From a virus: a DNA stretch of 45,250 nucleotides. The position numbers and the translations under genes are program-made. The notes below the pieces were generated by a model. That model searched no databases and had not been told where the DNA came from. It was given only the letters and a program-made list of their open reading frames with translations. Positions within the stretch are counted from its first letter, which is position 1, and the number at the start of each line of letters is the position of its first letter. The stretch covers positions 1 to 45,250 of the IMG/VR virus record IMGVR_UViG_3300000928_001590. One strand, given 5' to 3'. Positions 26,717 to 36,500 of the stretch are shown here, piece by piece.

Positions 26717-27673
26717 ATGGCAACATTACAATCAATATTACAATCAAGAGCAGGGTCTTCTGCAGAAACTAACCTTGAAACTGGTAAATTATGGGCTTAT
26801 TCAACAGTTACAGACTATACAACATATGGTGGTTGCCATTGCTGGATTTCTCCAGGTAACGGAACTGTACAATTAGAAGTAATTGGTGCAGGCGGTAGTG
26901 GATCAAGGATGTGTTGTTGTTCATCAACACTTCCGGGTAACTCGGGTGCGTATGTTAAAAAATCTGATTTAACAGTAACAGGTAGTTGCTACATATGTGT
27001 ACGAGCAGGTAAAAGTTGTAGAGGTAGCGGCCTTTGTAACAGAGGCTGTTCAGAAGCCGGAATGGCTTGTTGGACAGGTAACGGTACGAACGGTTGTATA
27101 TGTGCAGAAGGCGGTAGATCAGGAACTAGTTTCTGTACTACAGGAACTGCTCGTAGATGCTGTATGATGGCAAATTCATTTTGTGGAACAACATACAGTG
27201 GATATTGTGGACTTGTATGTAACCACTGTCCGGGAGCTTGGTGTGCATGTGCATACGGCGGCGATATAAACAGAATGGGCAATATTAGTTGTAGTACATA
27301 CTGGCACTGTTATCCAAATTGTAACTGTAGTACAATCCATCATGTTGCGATTGCACCAGGTTACTTTAGTGAATGTGGCGGAGTTGTTTCATACGGATTA
27401 GACGGTGACAACGGCCACTCTGAGTGGTCCGGAATGGGCTTTCAGGGATATATACAAGCACTTAACGCAATGAGTCGAATGCCAAGCCAAGGCGCGGCAT
27501 GGACTGAGTGTTGGGATGGTGCAAGAATTTGTCAGTGTTACGATACACAAGGTTGTACAATGTATGTACCACACGGATCAGGCGGTCCGGCGGCAACACC
27601 ATGTTCGGGTGTTAGAGATAACGGTTGGGCAGGCGGTGACGCCATAATTAAAATTAGATACGTAGCAACTTAA
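26717..27673 (+). CDS. cysteine- and glycine-rich protein, paralogue 3 (318 aa)
   Basis: The third member of the family has 32 cysteines by my count. It keeps GAGGSGSRMCCC, the CNRGCSEAGMACW block, GLVCNHC, the CYPNCNC block and the C-terminal GVRDNGWAGGDAIIKIRY. It replaces the STNSSLYCC block with TTGTARRCC. It lies directly after paralogue 2 and shares more of its middle region with it (AYGGDINR, then GNISC) than paralogue 1 does. Function unknown; virion surface is the likely place. Confidence 0.75.
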   Translation: MATLQSILQSRAGSSAETNLETGKLWAYSTVTDYTTYGGCHCWISPGNGTVQLEVIGAGGSGSRMCCCSSTLPGNSGAYVKKSDLTVTGSCYICVRAGKSCRGSGLCNRGCSEAGMACWTGNGTNGCICAEGGRSGTSFCTTGTARRCCMMANSFCGTTYSGYCGLVCNHCPGAWCACAYGGDINRMGNISCSTYWHCYPNCNCSTIHHVAIAPGYFSECGGVVSYGLDGDNGHSEWSGMGFQGYIQALNAMSRMPSQGAAWTECWDGARICQCYDTQGCTMYVPHGSGGPAATPCSGVRDNGWAGGDAIIKIRYVAT

Positions 27674-27679
27674 TAAATA
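27672..27679 (+). promoter_or_regulatory. weak late-promoter candidate AATAAATA
   Basis: It overlaps the stop region of the 26717 gene, 19 bases before the ATG at 27699. The first base differs from both consensus forms seen elsewhere here, so it may be chance. Confidence 0.3.
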
Positions 27680-27698
27680 AAATGGAGAGAGAAACAAA

Positions 27699-28382
27699 AT
27701 GGCATTAAATATTACATTCGAGGTAACATTACCCGATGAACCTTATAAGACAGCAACAACAAACGGCGATACGTTTACTGTAACATATACAGGACCACGT
27801 TTTGTGTTGATGCAAATAGATAAAGATGATTTTCAAGTACGTGAAGGCGGCAGAGGCGATAGAGCTGATGAAGATGCTGTAAATGAAAAATTCTTTGAAC
27901 AGGATGACTATTTCTACTTGTTAGTAGATGCAACAGAATCAGATGCGACGGCGTTTTATTGTGCGTATGTAACACATGAATATACACACCCGGATGTAGA
28001 GGACTTTAGTTGCACAGAAACAGATGCAGATGGAGACGAGTTTACTTGGACCCACCAGTATGAAGGTACAACAGGTATGTTAGGACATTTATATTGGGCT
28101 GAATCATTACTATATAATCCGGCCGGCGCAGGTTGGTCAGGACCTGGTTATAGAGAACACGTAAACGATTGGGATTCAATGGTTACCTCATGTAGAGAAC
28201 AAGCAGAGTCAATTGATGCGGCTTTAGATGATAGTAATCAATCAATTTCAGATGTTGATCGCCAAACATTAACAGTTAGAAGTGCTTGGTTAAAAAGTGT
28301 AGAAGTAAAGTATAAAGATAACGATCATTGGAAAATTCCATTTCCAGAAGCCCCGTTACCACAGTTTAATCTTCCAGACTAA
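27699..28382 (+). CDS. acidic hypothetical protein, 227 aa
   Basis: I do not recognise this protein. The first half is beta-rich (MALNITFEVTLPDEPYK, TFTVTYTGPRFVLMQ). Residues about 50-120 are strongly acidic. The C-terminal part looks helical (CREQAESIDAALDDSN) and ends in a proline-rich tail. There is no signal peptide or membrane segment. A strong terminator follows 24 bases after its stop, making it the last gene of the structural run that begins upstream. A virion or assembly role is inferred from position. Confidence 0.7.
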   Translation: MALNITFEVTLPDEPYKTATTNGDTFTVTYTGPRFVLMQIDKDDFQVREGGRGDRADEDAVNEKFFEQDDYFYLLVDATESDATAFYCAYVTHEYTHPDVEDFSCTETDADGDEFTWTHQYEGTTGMLGHLYWAESLLYNPAGAGWSGPGYREHVNDWDSMVTSCREQAESIDAALDDSNQSISDVDRQTLTVRSAWLKSVEVKYKDNDHWKIPFPEAPLPQFNLPD

Positions 28383-28399
28383 ACTAATTTAATTCTCAT

Positions 28400-28460
28400 C
28401 CAGTCTAGACTGGGTCCAAGGTGTATACTTGATATATATTATTGGACCCAGTCTTTTTTT
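28400..28460 (+). terminator. intrinsic terminator with overlapping alternative stem
   Basis: Thirteen-base perfect arms (28407-28419 and 28442-28454) enclose a 22-base AT-rich loop and run into a T tract (28454-28460). The left arm also belongs to a 14-base palindrome (28400-28413, CCAGTCT next to AGACTGG), so the segment AGACTGG has two possible partners. The T tract lies on this strand only. Confidence 0.85.
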
Positions 28461-28479
28461 ATGGAGTATAGAGAGTAAC

Positions 28480-29472
28480 ATGACAGCAAGATCAAAAGCG
28501 TTTTTTTTAAATGGCGGAGCAGGAAGGATGCTTTGCTCAATACCAGCACTTGAATTATATGAAAAGGAGTCTGGTGATACAGATTTTGTAATAGTATGTG
28601 AAGGTGGAACAGATATGTTTAAAGGTCATCCTACATTGGATGCTAGAGCATATGACCCATGGCATAAAAATTTATTTAAAGATGTACTAAAAAATAGGGA
28701 TGTAGTATATCCCGAACCTTATAGAGTATGGGAATACTATAATCAAATGTGTAGTTTAGCACAAGCATTTGATATCGAATTAAACGGAAAAGGTATAAGA
28801 GAACTACCTAAACCTACATTAAGACTTAGTAAAGACGAGTTACTTGTTGGTCGTAAATTAGTTAATGAAATTAAAGAAAAAATTAAAAAAGACAAGTTAC
28901 TAATACTACAGCCGTTTGGAAGAGGGATTGAAGTTATTGATGACACTCCAATGGATCATACCGCAAGAAGTTTTGAATTTTCAGACCTTAAAAAACTTAT
29001 GAAAGAGTTAGAAAAAGATTATGCACTTATTATGATGAGTGAACTTAAAATTGATCTTAAAGGTGAAGGATTAAAACGCGAAGTTGCGATGCCTGAAGGA
29101 TTAAATATTAGACAATGGGCCGCAATGATTAAATATTCAGATCATTTCTTAGGTTGCGATAGTGTTGGCCAACATTTAGCATATTGTGTTGGAACAGAAA
29201 CTACTGCCGTACATGGCGCAACATTTCCTATAAATGTATCTTACCCTGATACTGAAAATTTTAATGTATTAGACCTAGGTTCAGAAGCTAGAATTTATGA
29301 TCCTATACGTATTGTACAAGAAGAATCTACTAATAGATCCAATGAAAACTTAATGTCAATGGATGAAAAAATTAGAGAATACGTAGTAGGTGTAGTAAGA
29401 GGAACAATTAAACATACTAGCGGTGATCAAGAACCTGAGATTATTGAACCAAAAGTTATTAAAGAAAAATAA
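28480..29472 (+). CDS. GT9-like glycosyltransferase (heptosyltransferase family), 330 aa
   Basis: The start is taken as the ATG at 28480, with ATGGAG/GAGAG ahead. The frame is open back to a TTG at 28429, but that lies inside the terminator loop. The N-terminus (NGGAGRMLCSIPALELYEK, residues 11-29) and the C-terminal FLGCDSVGQHLAYCVGTETT (223-242) match the two nucleotide-sugar-binding regions of GT-B family 9 enzymes. These include ADP-heptose:LPS heptosyltransferases. Asp-Ser-x-x-x-His is the diagnostic part. The enzyme probably transfers a heptose or similar sugar in the cytoplasm. It overlaps the next gene (TAATG). Confidence 0.7.
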   Translation: MTARSKAFFLNGGAGRMLCSIPALELYEKESGDTDFVIVCEGGTDMFKGHPTLDARAYDPWHKNLFKDVLKNRDVVYPEPYRVWEYYNQMCSLAQAFDIELNGKGIRELPKPTLRLSKDELLVGRKLVNEIKEKIKKDKLLILQPFGRGIEVIDDTPMDHTARSFEFSDLKKLMKELEKDYALIMMSELKIDLKGEGLKREVAMPEGLNIRQWAAMIKYSDHFLGCDSVGQHLAYCVGTETTAVHGATFPINVSYPDTENFNVLDLGSEARIYDPIRIVQEESTNRSNENLMSMDEKIREYVVGVVRGTIKHTSGDQEPEIIEPKVIKEK

Positions 29473-30341
29473 TGTCAAGACTGTTTGTATTAGGTTGTAG
29501 TTTTACAAATTATGCTTGGCCTACTTGGGCCGACATGTTAGGTACAGAGTTTGAGGTATATGAAAACTGGGGATATCCAGGATTAGGTAATCAGGCAATA
29601 TGTGAAAGACTAGTTGAATTACATGCTAGAGAACATCTTACAAAAAATGATACAGTAATTATCCAATGGACTAGTCATTTAAGAAATGATTATCATACAA
29701 CCGATACTCGTAGAGAGGGTGTACTAGAAGGAGTTGGATGGAAGACCTGTGGAAGCATTTTTAATTATATCAATGCTGAGTTGTATAGCGATGAATGGAT
29801 TAAGACTTTTTGGGACGAAACTAGCTATACAATGCATCTACTAAACAACATTGTATTAGCACAAGGTCTTTTAAAAAGTATAGATTGTAATTGGTATATG
29901 ACTAGTATGGGAGAGCTTGAAAAAATGAATTCAGACTATCCAGACGGACTACAAGGGGAAGTAGGAAGTACTAATAATATATGGAAAGATATTCCTCCAT
30001 TAAGTATGTATAAAGATTTAATTGCAAACAATAGATGGATTAGACCTGTAGGCACTACTGCGTGGAATAGCAAGATTGAACATTTTAAATTTAAGGATCT
30101 TTTAAACACTCATAAGTTTACTACTGATAGGCATCCGAGTATTGATCAACACGCTGAATACTTATTAACGCAAGTAAAGCCAAAAATTAATAATAGCCAG
30201 GATTTAAGTAAATTATCAAGAAAATGGATAGATAAAGTTAATACAATATATAAGAATACGCACAAAGACTTTGAAAATTTTTGTGAAACAATTTATAAAG
30301 ATTTGCCTGAGTGGCAAGGTAATAGATATAGAGGATTTTAA
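29472..30341 (+). CDS. SGNH/GDSL-type hydrolase-like protein, 289 aa
   Basis: The N-terminal VLGCSFTN (Ser10) fits block I of SGNH hydrolases. GYPGLGNQ (34-41) fits the glycine block, Asn72 in HLRND fits block III, and DRHPS (219-223, Asp and His) fits block V. This family includes esterases and acetyl-hydrolases that act on sugar acyl groups. A member in a glycan cassette may add or remove an acetyl group. The start overlaps the stop of the glycosyltransferase gene (TAATG), and the next ATG follows the stop without a gap, so all three are coupled. The family is fairly clear, the substrate is not. Confidence 0.65.
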   Translation: MSRLFVLGCSFTNYAWPTWADMLGTEFEVYENWGYPGLGNQAICERLVELHAREHLTKNDTVIIQWTSHLRNDYHTTDTRREGVLEGVGWKTCGSIFNYINAELYSDEWIKTFWDETSYTMHLLNNIVLAQGLLKSIDCNWYMTSMGELEKMNSDYPDGLQGEVGSTNNIWKDIPPLSMYKDLIANNRWIRPVGTTAWNSKIEHFKFKDLLNTHKFTTDRHPSIDQHAEYLLTQVKPKINNSQDLSKLSRKWIDKVNTIYKNTHKDFENFCETIYKDLPEWQGNRYRGF

Positions 30342-32159
30342 ATGAGTAAAAAACCAATTTGGATTGCGGCAATAGCAAGAGGACATAATGCAGGTGTATG
30401 TTTACTTAAAGATGGAGAAGTAGTATTTTCTATTGAAGAAGAAAGACTGTCGAGGCAGAAATACGACGGCGGACCCTTTGCAAGTATGGTTAAAATATTA
30501 GATTACACTGATAAAATTGATTATCTTGTAGTTGCACATACACAACCATTACTAGAAACAGCAGGTAAAATAGATTATAGCGGAGATGACATTTATACAG
30601 GATTAGCAAGAAAGCTAGGACTAATTGATCAAAAAGCAAATAATACATCTTTTGAACATCCGCAAGTTATTGACTTGGCATTTATGCATCATAAATTACA
30701 CAGTGCATGTGCATTTTATAGAAGCGGATTTGATAGTGCAGTTAGTGTAATTGTTGACGGGGCTGGCACATTTATTCCATTAGCAATAAACAATGAACAA
30801 GTAATGAGCTGGGAAGTTGAAAGTGTAATTGATTGCGATTATCCTGCAGAGTTTAGTACTAAATTTAAAGTATACGGAACTAGAGAACCTATTCCGGGAG
30901 GTATGACTACAATGCCCTCAGATATGTTTGGCGAAAATAATGAAGAACATGTAGCTATAGTTTCTGACAGAGCTGGTATTGTTAAGGTATACGAAGCAGT
31001 AACACAGTACTGTGGGTGGAGCGGAATTGAAGCAGGAAAAACTATGGGGTTATTTCCTTACGGTAAAGAAAATAGTAATGTACCTAAATTATTTGACGAT
31101 CAGTCTCTTTATCCGTTGTCAAATAGAAACGTAATTGTTCCTAACTATCCTAACGGCGCTATAGTAAATAGCGGCGTATATGATTATCTAAATGAAATAA
31201 ACCAAATGGAAAATCAAGATAAGGATTTAACTGTACTCGATAGCAGACGAGATATGGCTTATGCTTGTCAAGTAGAAACTCAAGAGCAAGTCATAAAATT
31301 AATTAGACAAGCGGTAGAAGAAACAGGCAAGAAAAAAGTAGTTATTAGTGGCGGATATGGACTTAATTGTGTAGCAAATTATCATTACTTAGACGCACTT
31401 AAAGACGACGGCCTTGAAATTTATGTTGAGCCAGTAAGTAATGATGCTGGAACAGCAATGGGTGCGGCAATGATGTTTTGGTATGGATTGGAAGAAGATT
31501 CAGAAGTTAAACAGACACAATCATTATACTTAGGTCCTGATAATAATTACACATTAGACGATATTATTAATAAAACATCAGCAGTAGAAGGCATTTCTAT
31601 TAAAGATGCTACTAACGAAAACATTGTCGAATTGTTAACACAGAAAAATATTGTTACTATTTTTCAAGGTAAAAGTGAAAATGGACCACGTGCATTAGGT
31701 AATAGAAGTGTATTATTTGATCCAACATTTGAAGATGGCAAAGACTTTGTTAACGAAGTAAAGCATAGAGAATATTTTAGACCATTTGCTGGTAGTATAT
31801 TAGCTGAAGATGTACACGAATGGTTTGACTTGCGTGGCATGGATGATAGTCCGTACATGATGTATGCAGTAAATTGCCAGCCAGGTATTGCAGAAAAGAT
31901 ACCGAGTATTATTCACGTTGATGGTACATGTCGTATTCAAACTGTAACTAGAGAACAAAATCCACATTACTATGATTTAATTAAAGCGTTTAAAGAAAAA
32001 ACAGGTGTTCCTATAGTGTTTAATACTAGTTTTAATTTAGGCGGTGAGCCGTTGGTTGAAACGTTAGAAGATGCAATTTGGACATTACAACAATCAGATA
32101 TTGAATACTTGTACTTGCCTGAATTTAACAAACTCTTAACCATTGCCAATAAAGAATGA
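30342..32159 (+). CDS. NodU/CmcH-family carbamoyltransferase, 605 aa
   Basis: N-terminal ARGHNAGVCLLKDGEVVFS followed by EEERLSRQK is the family hallmark. A histidine-rich HHKLHSACAFYRSGFD segment (around residue 110) and VDGAG follow. ISGGYGLNCVAN, NDAGTAMGAA and ENGPRALGNRSVLFDP mark the C-terminal region. The family uses carbamoyl phosphate and ATP to place a carbamoyl group on a hydroxyl of a sugar (NodU) or other small molecule (CmcH). The length fits. With the preceding glycosyltransferase and SGNH genes it forms a sugar-decorating cassette. It is the clearest enzyme on this strand. Confidence 0.9.
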   Translation: MSKKPIWIAAIARGHNAGVCLLKDGEVVFSIEEERLSRQKYDGGPFASMVKILDYTDKIDYLVVAHTQPLLETAGKIDYSGDDIYTGLARKLGLIDQKANNTSFEHPQVIDLAFMHHKLHSACAFYRSGFDSAVSVIVDGAGTFIPLAINNEQVMSWEVESVIDCDYPAEFSTKFKVYGTREPIPGGMTTMPSDMFGENNEEHVAIVSDRAGIVKVYEAVTQYCGWSGIEAGKTMGLFPYGKENSNVPKLFDDQSLYPLSNRNVIVPNYPNGAIVNSGVYDYLNEINQMENQDKDLTVLDSRRDMAYACQVETQEQVIKLIRQAVEETGKKKVVISGGYGLNCVANYHYLDALKDDGLEIYVEPVSNDAGTAMGAAMMFWYGLEEDSEVKQTQSLYLGPDNNYTLDDIINKTSAVEGISIKDATNENIVELLTQKNIVTIFQGKSENGPRALGNRSVLFDPTFEDGKDFVNEVKHREYFRPFAGSILAEDVHEWFDLRGMDDSPYMMYAVNCQPGIAEKIPSIIHVDGTCRIQTVTREQNPHYYDLIKAFKEKTGVPIVFNTSFNLGGEPLVETLEDAIWTLQQSDIEYLYLPEFNKLLTIANKE

Positions 32160-32160
32160 C

Positions 32161-32168
32161 GATAAATA
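32161..32168 (+). promoter_or_regulatory. T4-type late promoter GATAAATA
   Basis: It begins one base after the carbamoyltransferase stop codon and 24 bases before the ATG at 32193. It marks the return from the sugar cassette to structural genes. Confidence 0.75.
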
Positions 32169-32192
32169 CATTGTAGACCGTAGGAAACTATA

Positions 32193-32582
32193 ATGGATTT
32201 AACCAGACTCCTCAAAAGAGGACTTAGAAATACAATATTACTTAAAGGCGGAACTCATTTCTCGTATGAAGGTATGTGGAAAGAAGTTCAGCAAGATTTA
32301 ACAATTGACTCTTGGCATATGGGAGATTTTTCTTCTGCAGAATATACACTCAATATTGAACTTGGTAGAGACGTTAAAGAAGTAATAAAAATACTGCTAA
32401 CAGCTTCGCCAAATGAGGCATCTGTTGTAGTATATGGTAGGGCAAGTACTACTAGAGATCTAGTAACTATTACTGCTTCAGTTGATAACTCGTTAGTACA
32501 GTTAATTCTTAATCCTAAAACTGCCGCTGATAAGGGAGCAAAAGCATATTTTTCTGCAACTTATTTCCGTAGCCACACGTAG
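32193..32582 (+). CDS. conserved small virion-type protein, 129 aa
   Basis: Begins MDLTRLLKRGLRNTILLKGG and continues THFSYEGMWKEVQQDLTIDSW, with a later AEYTLNIEL strand and YFSATYFRSH at the end. I recall very similar small proteins among the structural genes of marine T4-like phages, though their function is not known to me. TAGGAA lies ahead of the ATG. A late promoter lies directly upstream and another downstream, so it may be transcribed as a single-gene unit. No enzyme motif is visible. Confidence 0.7.
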   Translation: MDLTRLLKRGLRNTILLKGGTHFSYEGMWKEVQQDLTIDSWHMGDFSSAEYTLNIELGRDVKEVIKILLTASPNEASVVVYGRASTTRDLVTITASVDNSLVQLILNPKTAADKGAKAYFSATYFRSHT

Positions 32583-32592
32583 TACTAAAGTG

Positions 32593-32600
32593 GATAAATA
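32593..32600 (+). promoter_or_regulatory. T4-type late promoter GATAAATA
   Basis: Lies in the 38-base gap before the GTG at 32621. It probably drives the genes at 32621 and 33587. Confidence 0.75.
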
Positions 32601-32620
32601 TATTATATTGGAGATGTTGA

Positions 32621-33583
32621 GTGGCTATAGAATACCGTCAATTTGAATCAGATTTTGGATTTAAAAGTCCTGGCTTCACCGTAGATAGTAACGGCAATGT
32701 TGTTGTAACATCATTAAGTTACGTAGGTGGAAGTTCTTCTAGTGCAACAGGTGATTATACTGTTACAGAAACAAGTTCAAATTTTAGACTAGCAAGTGAC
32801 GACTTTACAGTTTCTGCAACCAATAATCCTACGATAGAATTAACTAGAGGAACGTCTTATTCGTTTACGTTAAGTGGATTAAGTACTATAACATTTAACA
32901 TATTAGCATCAGATGGTTCTACATTATATAACACAGGACTTGCTCATACCGCTACAGATGATACAATTACAAACGGCGCTTCAGCACAAGGAAAACAATC
33001 AGGAAAGATAGTGTTCTCAGTTGCGGCTGATGCGCCTGCTACATTATATTATGGAGATGCAGACGGTACTCCAAAAGCAATAATTACAGTTGTAGATCCA
33101 ATTGTTACAGGAACAGGTAGCTTTAGTGATCTTGTTGTAACTGGTGCTTCTTCATTACAAACATTATCAATTAATTCAACTACTAATTCAACAGAACTAG
33201 GAACTGGAGGATTAATTGTACAAGGCGGCGCGAGTATTGCAAAAGATGTCTATGTAGGCGGAACACTAACATCATCTAGTTTTAAGGCAAATGGCGTAGG
33301 AGTAGCTGAATTTGAAGCTGGAACTAATATAGTATTAACAGCTGGTAATAAAATACAAGTTGTAGTCGAAAATGTACAACGAGGTATTATTGGCACAACA
33401 GGTTCAACAATACCTGTAGTTGATACAAGTATCAATAACACATCTATTGGAGCAACTACAGCATCAACAGCCGCATTTACGTCGGCTACCGTTACTAAGG
33501 ACGCTACATTGCAAACAGACATAAGTAATAAGAAGTACGTAGACTCGACAGCAACAGCATTATCAATTGCATTAGGAATTTAG
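32621..33583 (+). CDS. virion-type protein with degenerate cupredoxin-like domain, 320 aa
   Basis: It starts at GTG (MAIEYRQFESDFGFKSPGF). Residues about 69-158 share the outline of the cupredoxin-like domain at 13950 (PTIELTRGTSYSFTL, TFNILASDG, ATLYYGDADGTPKAIITV). All the copper ligands are absent, with GDADG where CVNHSGM would lie. The remainder is fibre-like (VTGTGSFSDLVVTGASSLQT) with NKKYVDSTA near the C-terminus and a short terminal helix. GGAG lies upstream. It probably interacts with the 2478-aa protein that follows 3 bases later. It is most likely structural. Confidence 0.75.
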   Translation: MAIEYRQFESDFGFKSPGFTVDSNGNVVVTSLSYVGGSSSSATGDYTVTETSSNFRLASDDFTVSATNNPTIELTRGTSYSFTLSGLSTITFNILASDGSTLYNTGLAHTATDDTITNGASAQGKQSGKIVFSVAADAPATLYYGDADGTPKAIITVVDPIVTGTGSFSDLVVTGASSLQTLSINSTTNSTELGTGGLIVQGGASIAKDVYVGGTLTSSSFKANGVGVAEFEAGTNIVLTAGNKIQVVVENVQRGIIGTTGSTIPVVDTSINNTSIGATTASTAAFTSATVTKDATLQTDISNKKYVDSTATALSIALGI

Positions 33584-33586
33584 AAC

Positions 33587-36500
33587 GTGGCAAAAAAGAG
33601 AATTCACAATTATATATTTAAACCGGGAATAGGATATAATGAAAACTTGTATCCTAATGCATATTCTTTATTAAATGCTAACAGGGCATTCCTGCTTGCA
33701 GAAAGTATTGCATATATTAACCAAGAAGTTATTGACGCAGTTAAATGTCAACGTGATATAGGATATATAATTGACGGTATTGCATTTGATATTGCATTAG
33801 AAACAAATTTTAATACATTATTTTTAGGAAGAGCTGAGAATTATTCTGTAGATAATTCTAAAACTGTACTAAGAACTATTAATCGAGCTAAAGCAAGCGT
33901 TGCCGCATTAACCGAAGTTGCCGCAGACGCAACATCATTATCAAGATCAAATGCGGCGTTTACTGAAATACTTGATATTATAGAAAATAGCTCTCCAGAC
34001 ACATTAACACTTACAAATCCAACAGATGCTACTGCTAGTAGAATTGCCGCAAAAGATAGAATTATAGCAAATAAAGATTTTTTAAGAAACGAAATTATTG
34101 CATGGACTACAGCATCTTACCCAGCGTATGATACAACACAGTCAAACGGTGTTGCATCAGGTGCATGTGATGTAAAGTATGCTATTGAAGCGGCTGCCTA
34201 TGATATATTATATGGAGGTAATAGCGGAAGCTATGATGTAGCTAGATTATTTCCTAATTCAGCGGCTTCTACAGTTAGCTTATCAGGAACACATCAAACA
34301 CATGTAGTAGCGGCATACGGAAGATTAAAAATAATTATTGCTCAAGTTGTTCTAGGAACTACAGTTACAGCAAGCTCAGGTAATTCTACAGCACAAATAA
34401 CAACAGGAACTAATGCAGATACAGCAGACGGAACAGCAGTTACAAATTTAATTGATATATTTAATGATGTATTACAAACAGGTGCGTCCACTTTAGATGC
34501 ATTAACAAGAACGGTTCCTGCTATTACTTGGGCAACTTCTCCAATACAAACAGCAAAAACTGCTATTGATTCAGCAAAAACAACAATCGTAACAGCCGTT
34601 ACATTTTCTACAACATATACTTATAATCAAGCTAAGTGTGAAAGAGATTTAGGTTATATTTTAGATGCATATAAGTATGATTTACGATACGGCGGAAACA
34701 GCAAAACAACCAAATATGCTAAAAAATATTGGGATGGAGATGTAGCACAAGTTGATGGTAATAGAATTCCAGAAATTGATACTCATGCACATATTGGAGA
34801 TTTAATCTCTAATTATATTTTACCTCAAATTACTTGGACAAAATTAGGAACAGTTGATCAAGTAACTGATGCATCAATAACATACGAAGGTGCTACTGCA
34901 ACAACAAGAATTGATGAATTAGTTACATTGCTTACTGGAGTAATAACTTCGGGACTAAGTGCATTACCGACATTTGTTGATACTGGTGCAGGCTATGTAA
35001 AATTTATCGGCAATTATAATAGTACAGATATACTATTAATAACAAATACATCTGATAACGAAGTCATTTATAGTTTTAACGAACCTCTTAGAGGAGGCCT
35101 TACAGAAATAAGCCAGGGGTATGTTGGTACATCCGGTAATCAGTTCTATGCAGATGAAGATTTTAAAAAATATTTACAAGTAACAGATGCTGTTACTACT
35201 GTACAATTAAATTATAGTACATCGACAGCTTTACCAACAGACGGATTACAAATATTTGTAGATACTGATGAATTAGTAGTGCGTCCATACGAGTTTGGAA
35301 CAGATGCTATTGAACGTATGCGTGTTGCACCTCCGTTAAGTATGCTTGATGCTGACTTTGAGTATGGACTACAGCCTACTAAATGGTCAGCTATTGCTAC
35401 CATGAGAGGGTACCCGTCAGTATACGAAATACCTGGCACAGAAACTGATGTAAGTTTAGTAAGGACTGATAGTTCAGCAGGCACCGGAGGTGTTGGTGCA
35501 TCTCTAATCACTGTTACTACAGTAGGTGCTCACGGCTTTGAAGAAGGCGATGCTATTACACTTAAAGGATTAAATCAAGGAGTAATAGGTACTGCTAGAG
35601 CTGAAGGTGCATTTATTCTTACTGAAGTTCCTAGTCCTACTACGTTTACATATTTTGCTAAAGCAAAAGTAGGTGATGGCGGAACAATAGATATTCAAGT
35701 AGAATCTACGCAATTAAGAAAAGCTGGTTTTTATACAGGAGCATCTATAGGTGAATCTCCTAGTGTTGTAGTACAAAGTAATGGTAGTAGTGGTACAATA
35801 TCACCTGCATTAACAGTTCCTACTGGCGAGGATATAATTCCATTTACTGTTGTTTCAGGAGCGGCGCCGGAAATAGGTTCGCCCTTAACAGGTACAGGAA
35901 TTCCAACTGGTGCTCAAGTAACTGGTAAAGTAGGTAGCGGGGGAGTAATAGTTACTCCGATAATGACTGCTGACACAGCGGCGGGTGAAACAGCAATTGA
36001 AGTTCAAAATGTAACCGGAGTTGCAGTAAATCAAGCGGCAGACCGAGGCGACGGCCAAGCAATGATTGTTAATAGTGTTTTAGGAACAACTATCAATTTT
36101 AATGATGCACTAACATCAGAGTTTAAAGGTAATTTAGTAACTTATAATGATGTAGTAGGAACTAACGATACTTCAAACGGTAGTGGATTAATATTAAATG
36201 TAAGTAGAGCAAGTGGTAGTTATACTGTTGATAATATTGTAATATCTGGAGTAGGATACGAAGGAGGCGATCAGCTAGTTATTTTAGGTGATGTATTAGG
36301 CGGTCAATCACCAGGAAACGATTTAAGTTTAGTTGTAGGAAGTGTCGATACAGGCGGAGAAGTATTATCCTTAACAGCTAGTGGAACAGCATTTGACGGT
36401 ACTGGATCGTTTGTTTCGGTTACTACATCATATTTACATGGTAACGGTAACGGCGGTATATGGGACGTTACATACAATGGCGGTACGTTTGACGCTACAT

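Noticed and set aside
28429-28479. TTG start giving 17 extra residues on the glycosyltransferase
   Set aside because: The TTG lies within the terminator loop and has no ribosome binding site. The ATG at 28480 has one and fits the family start.
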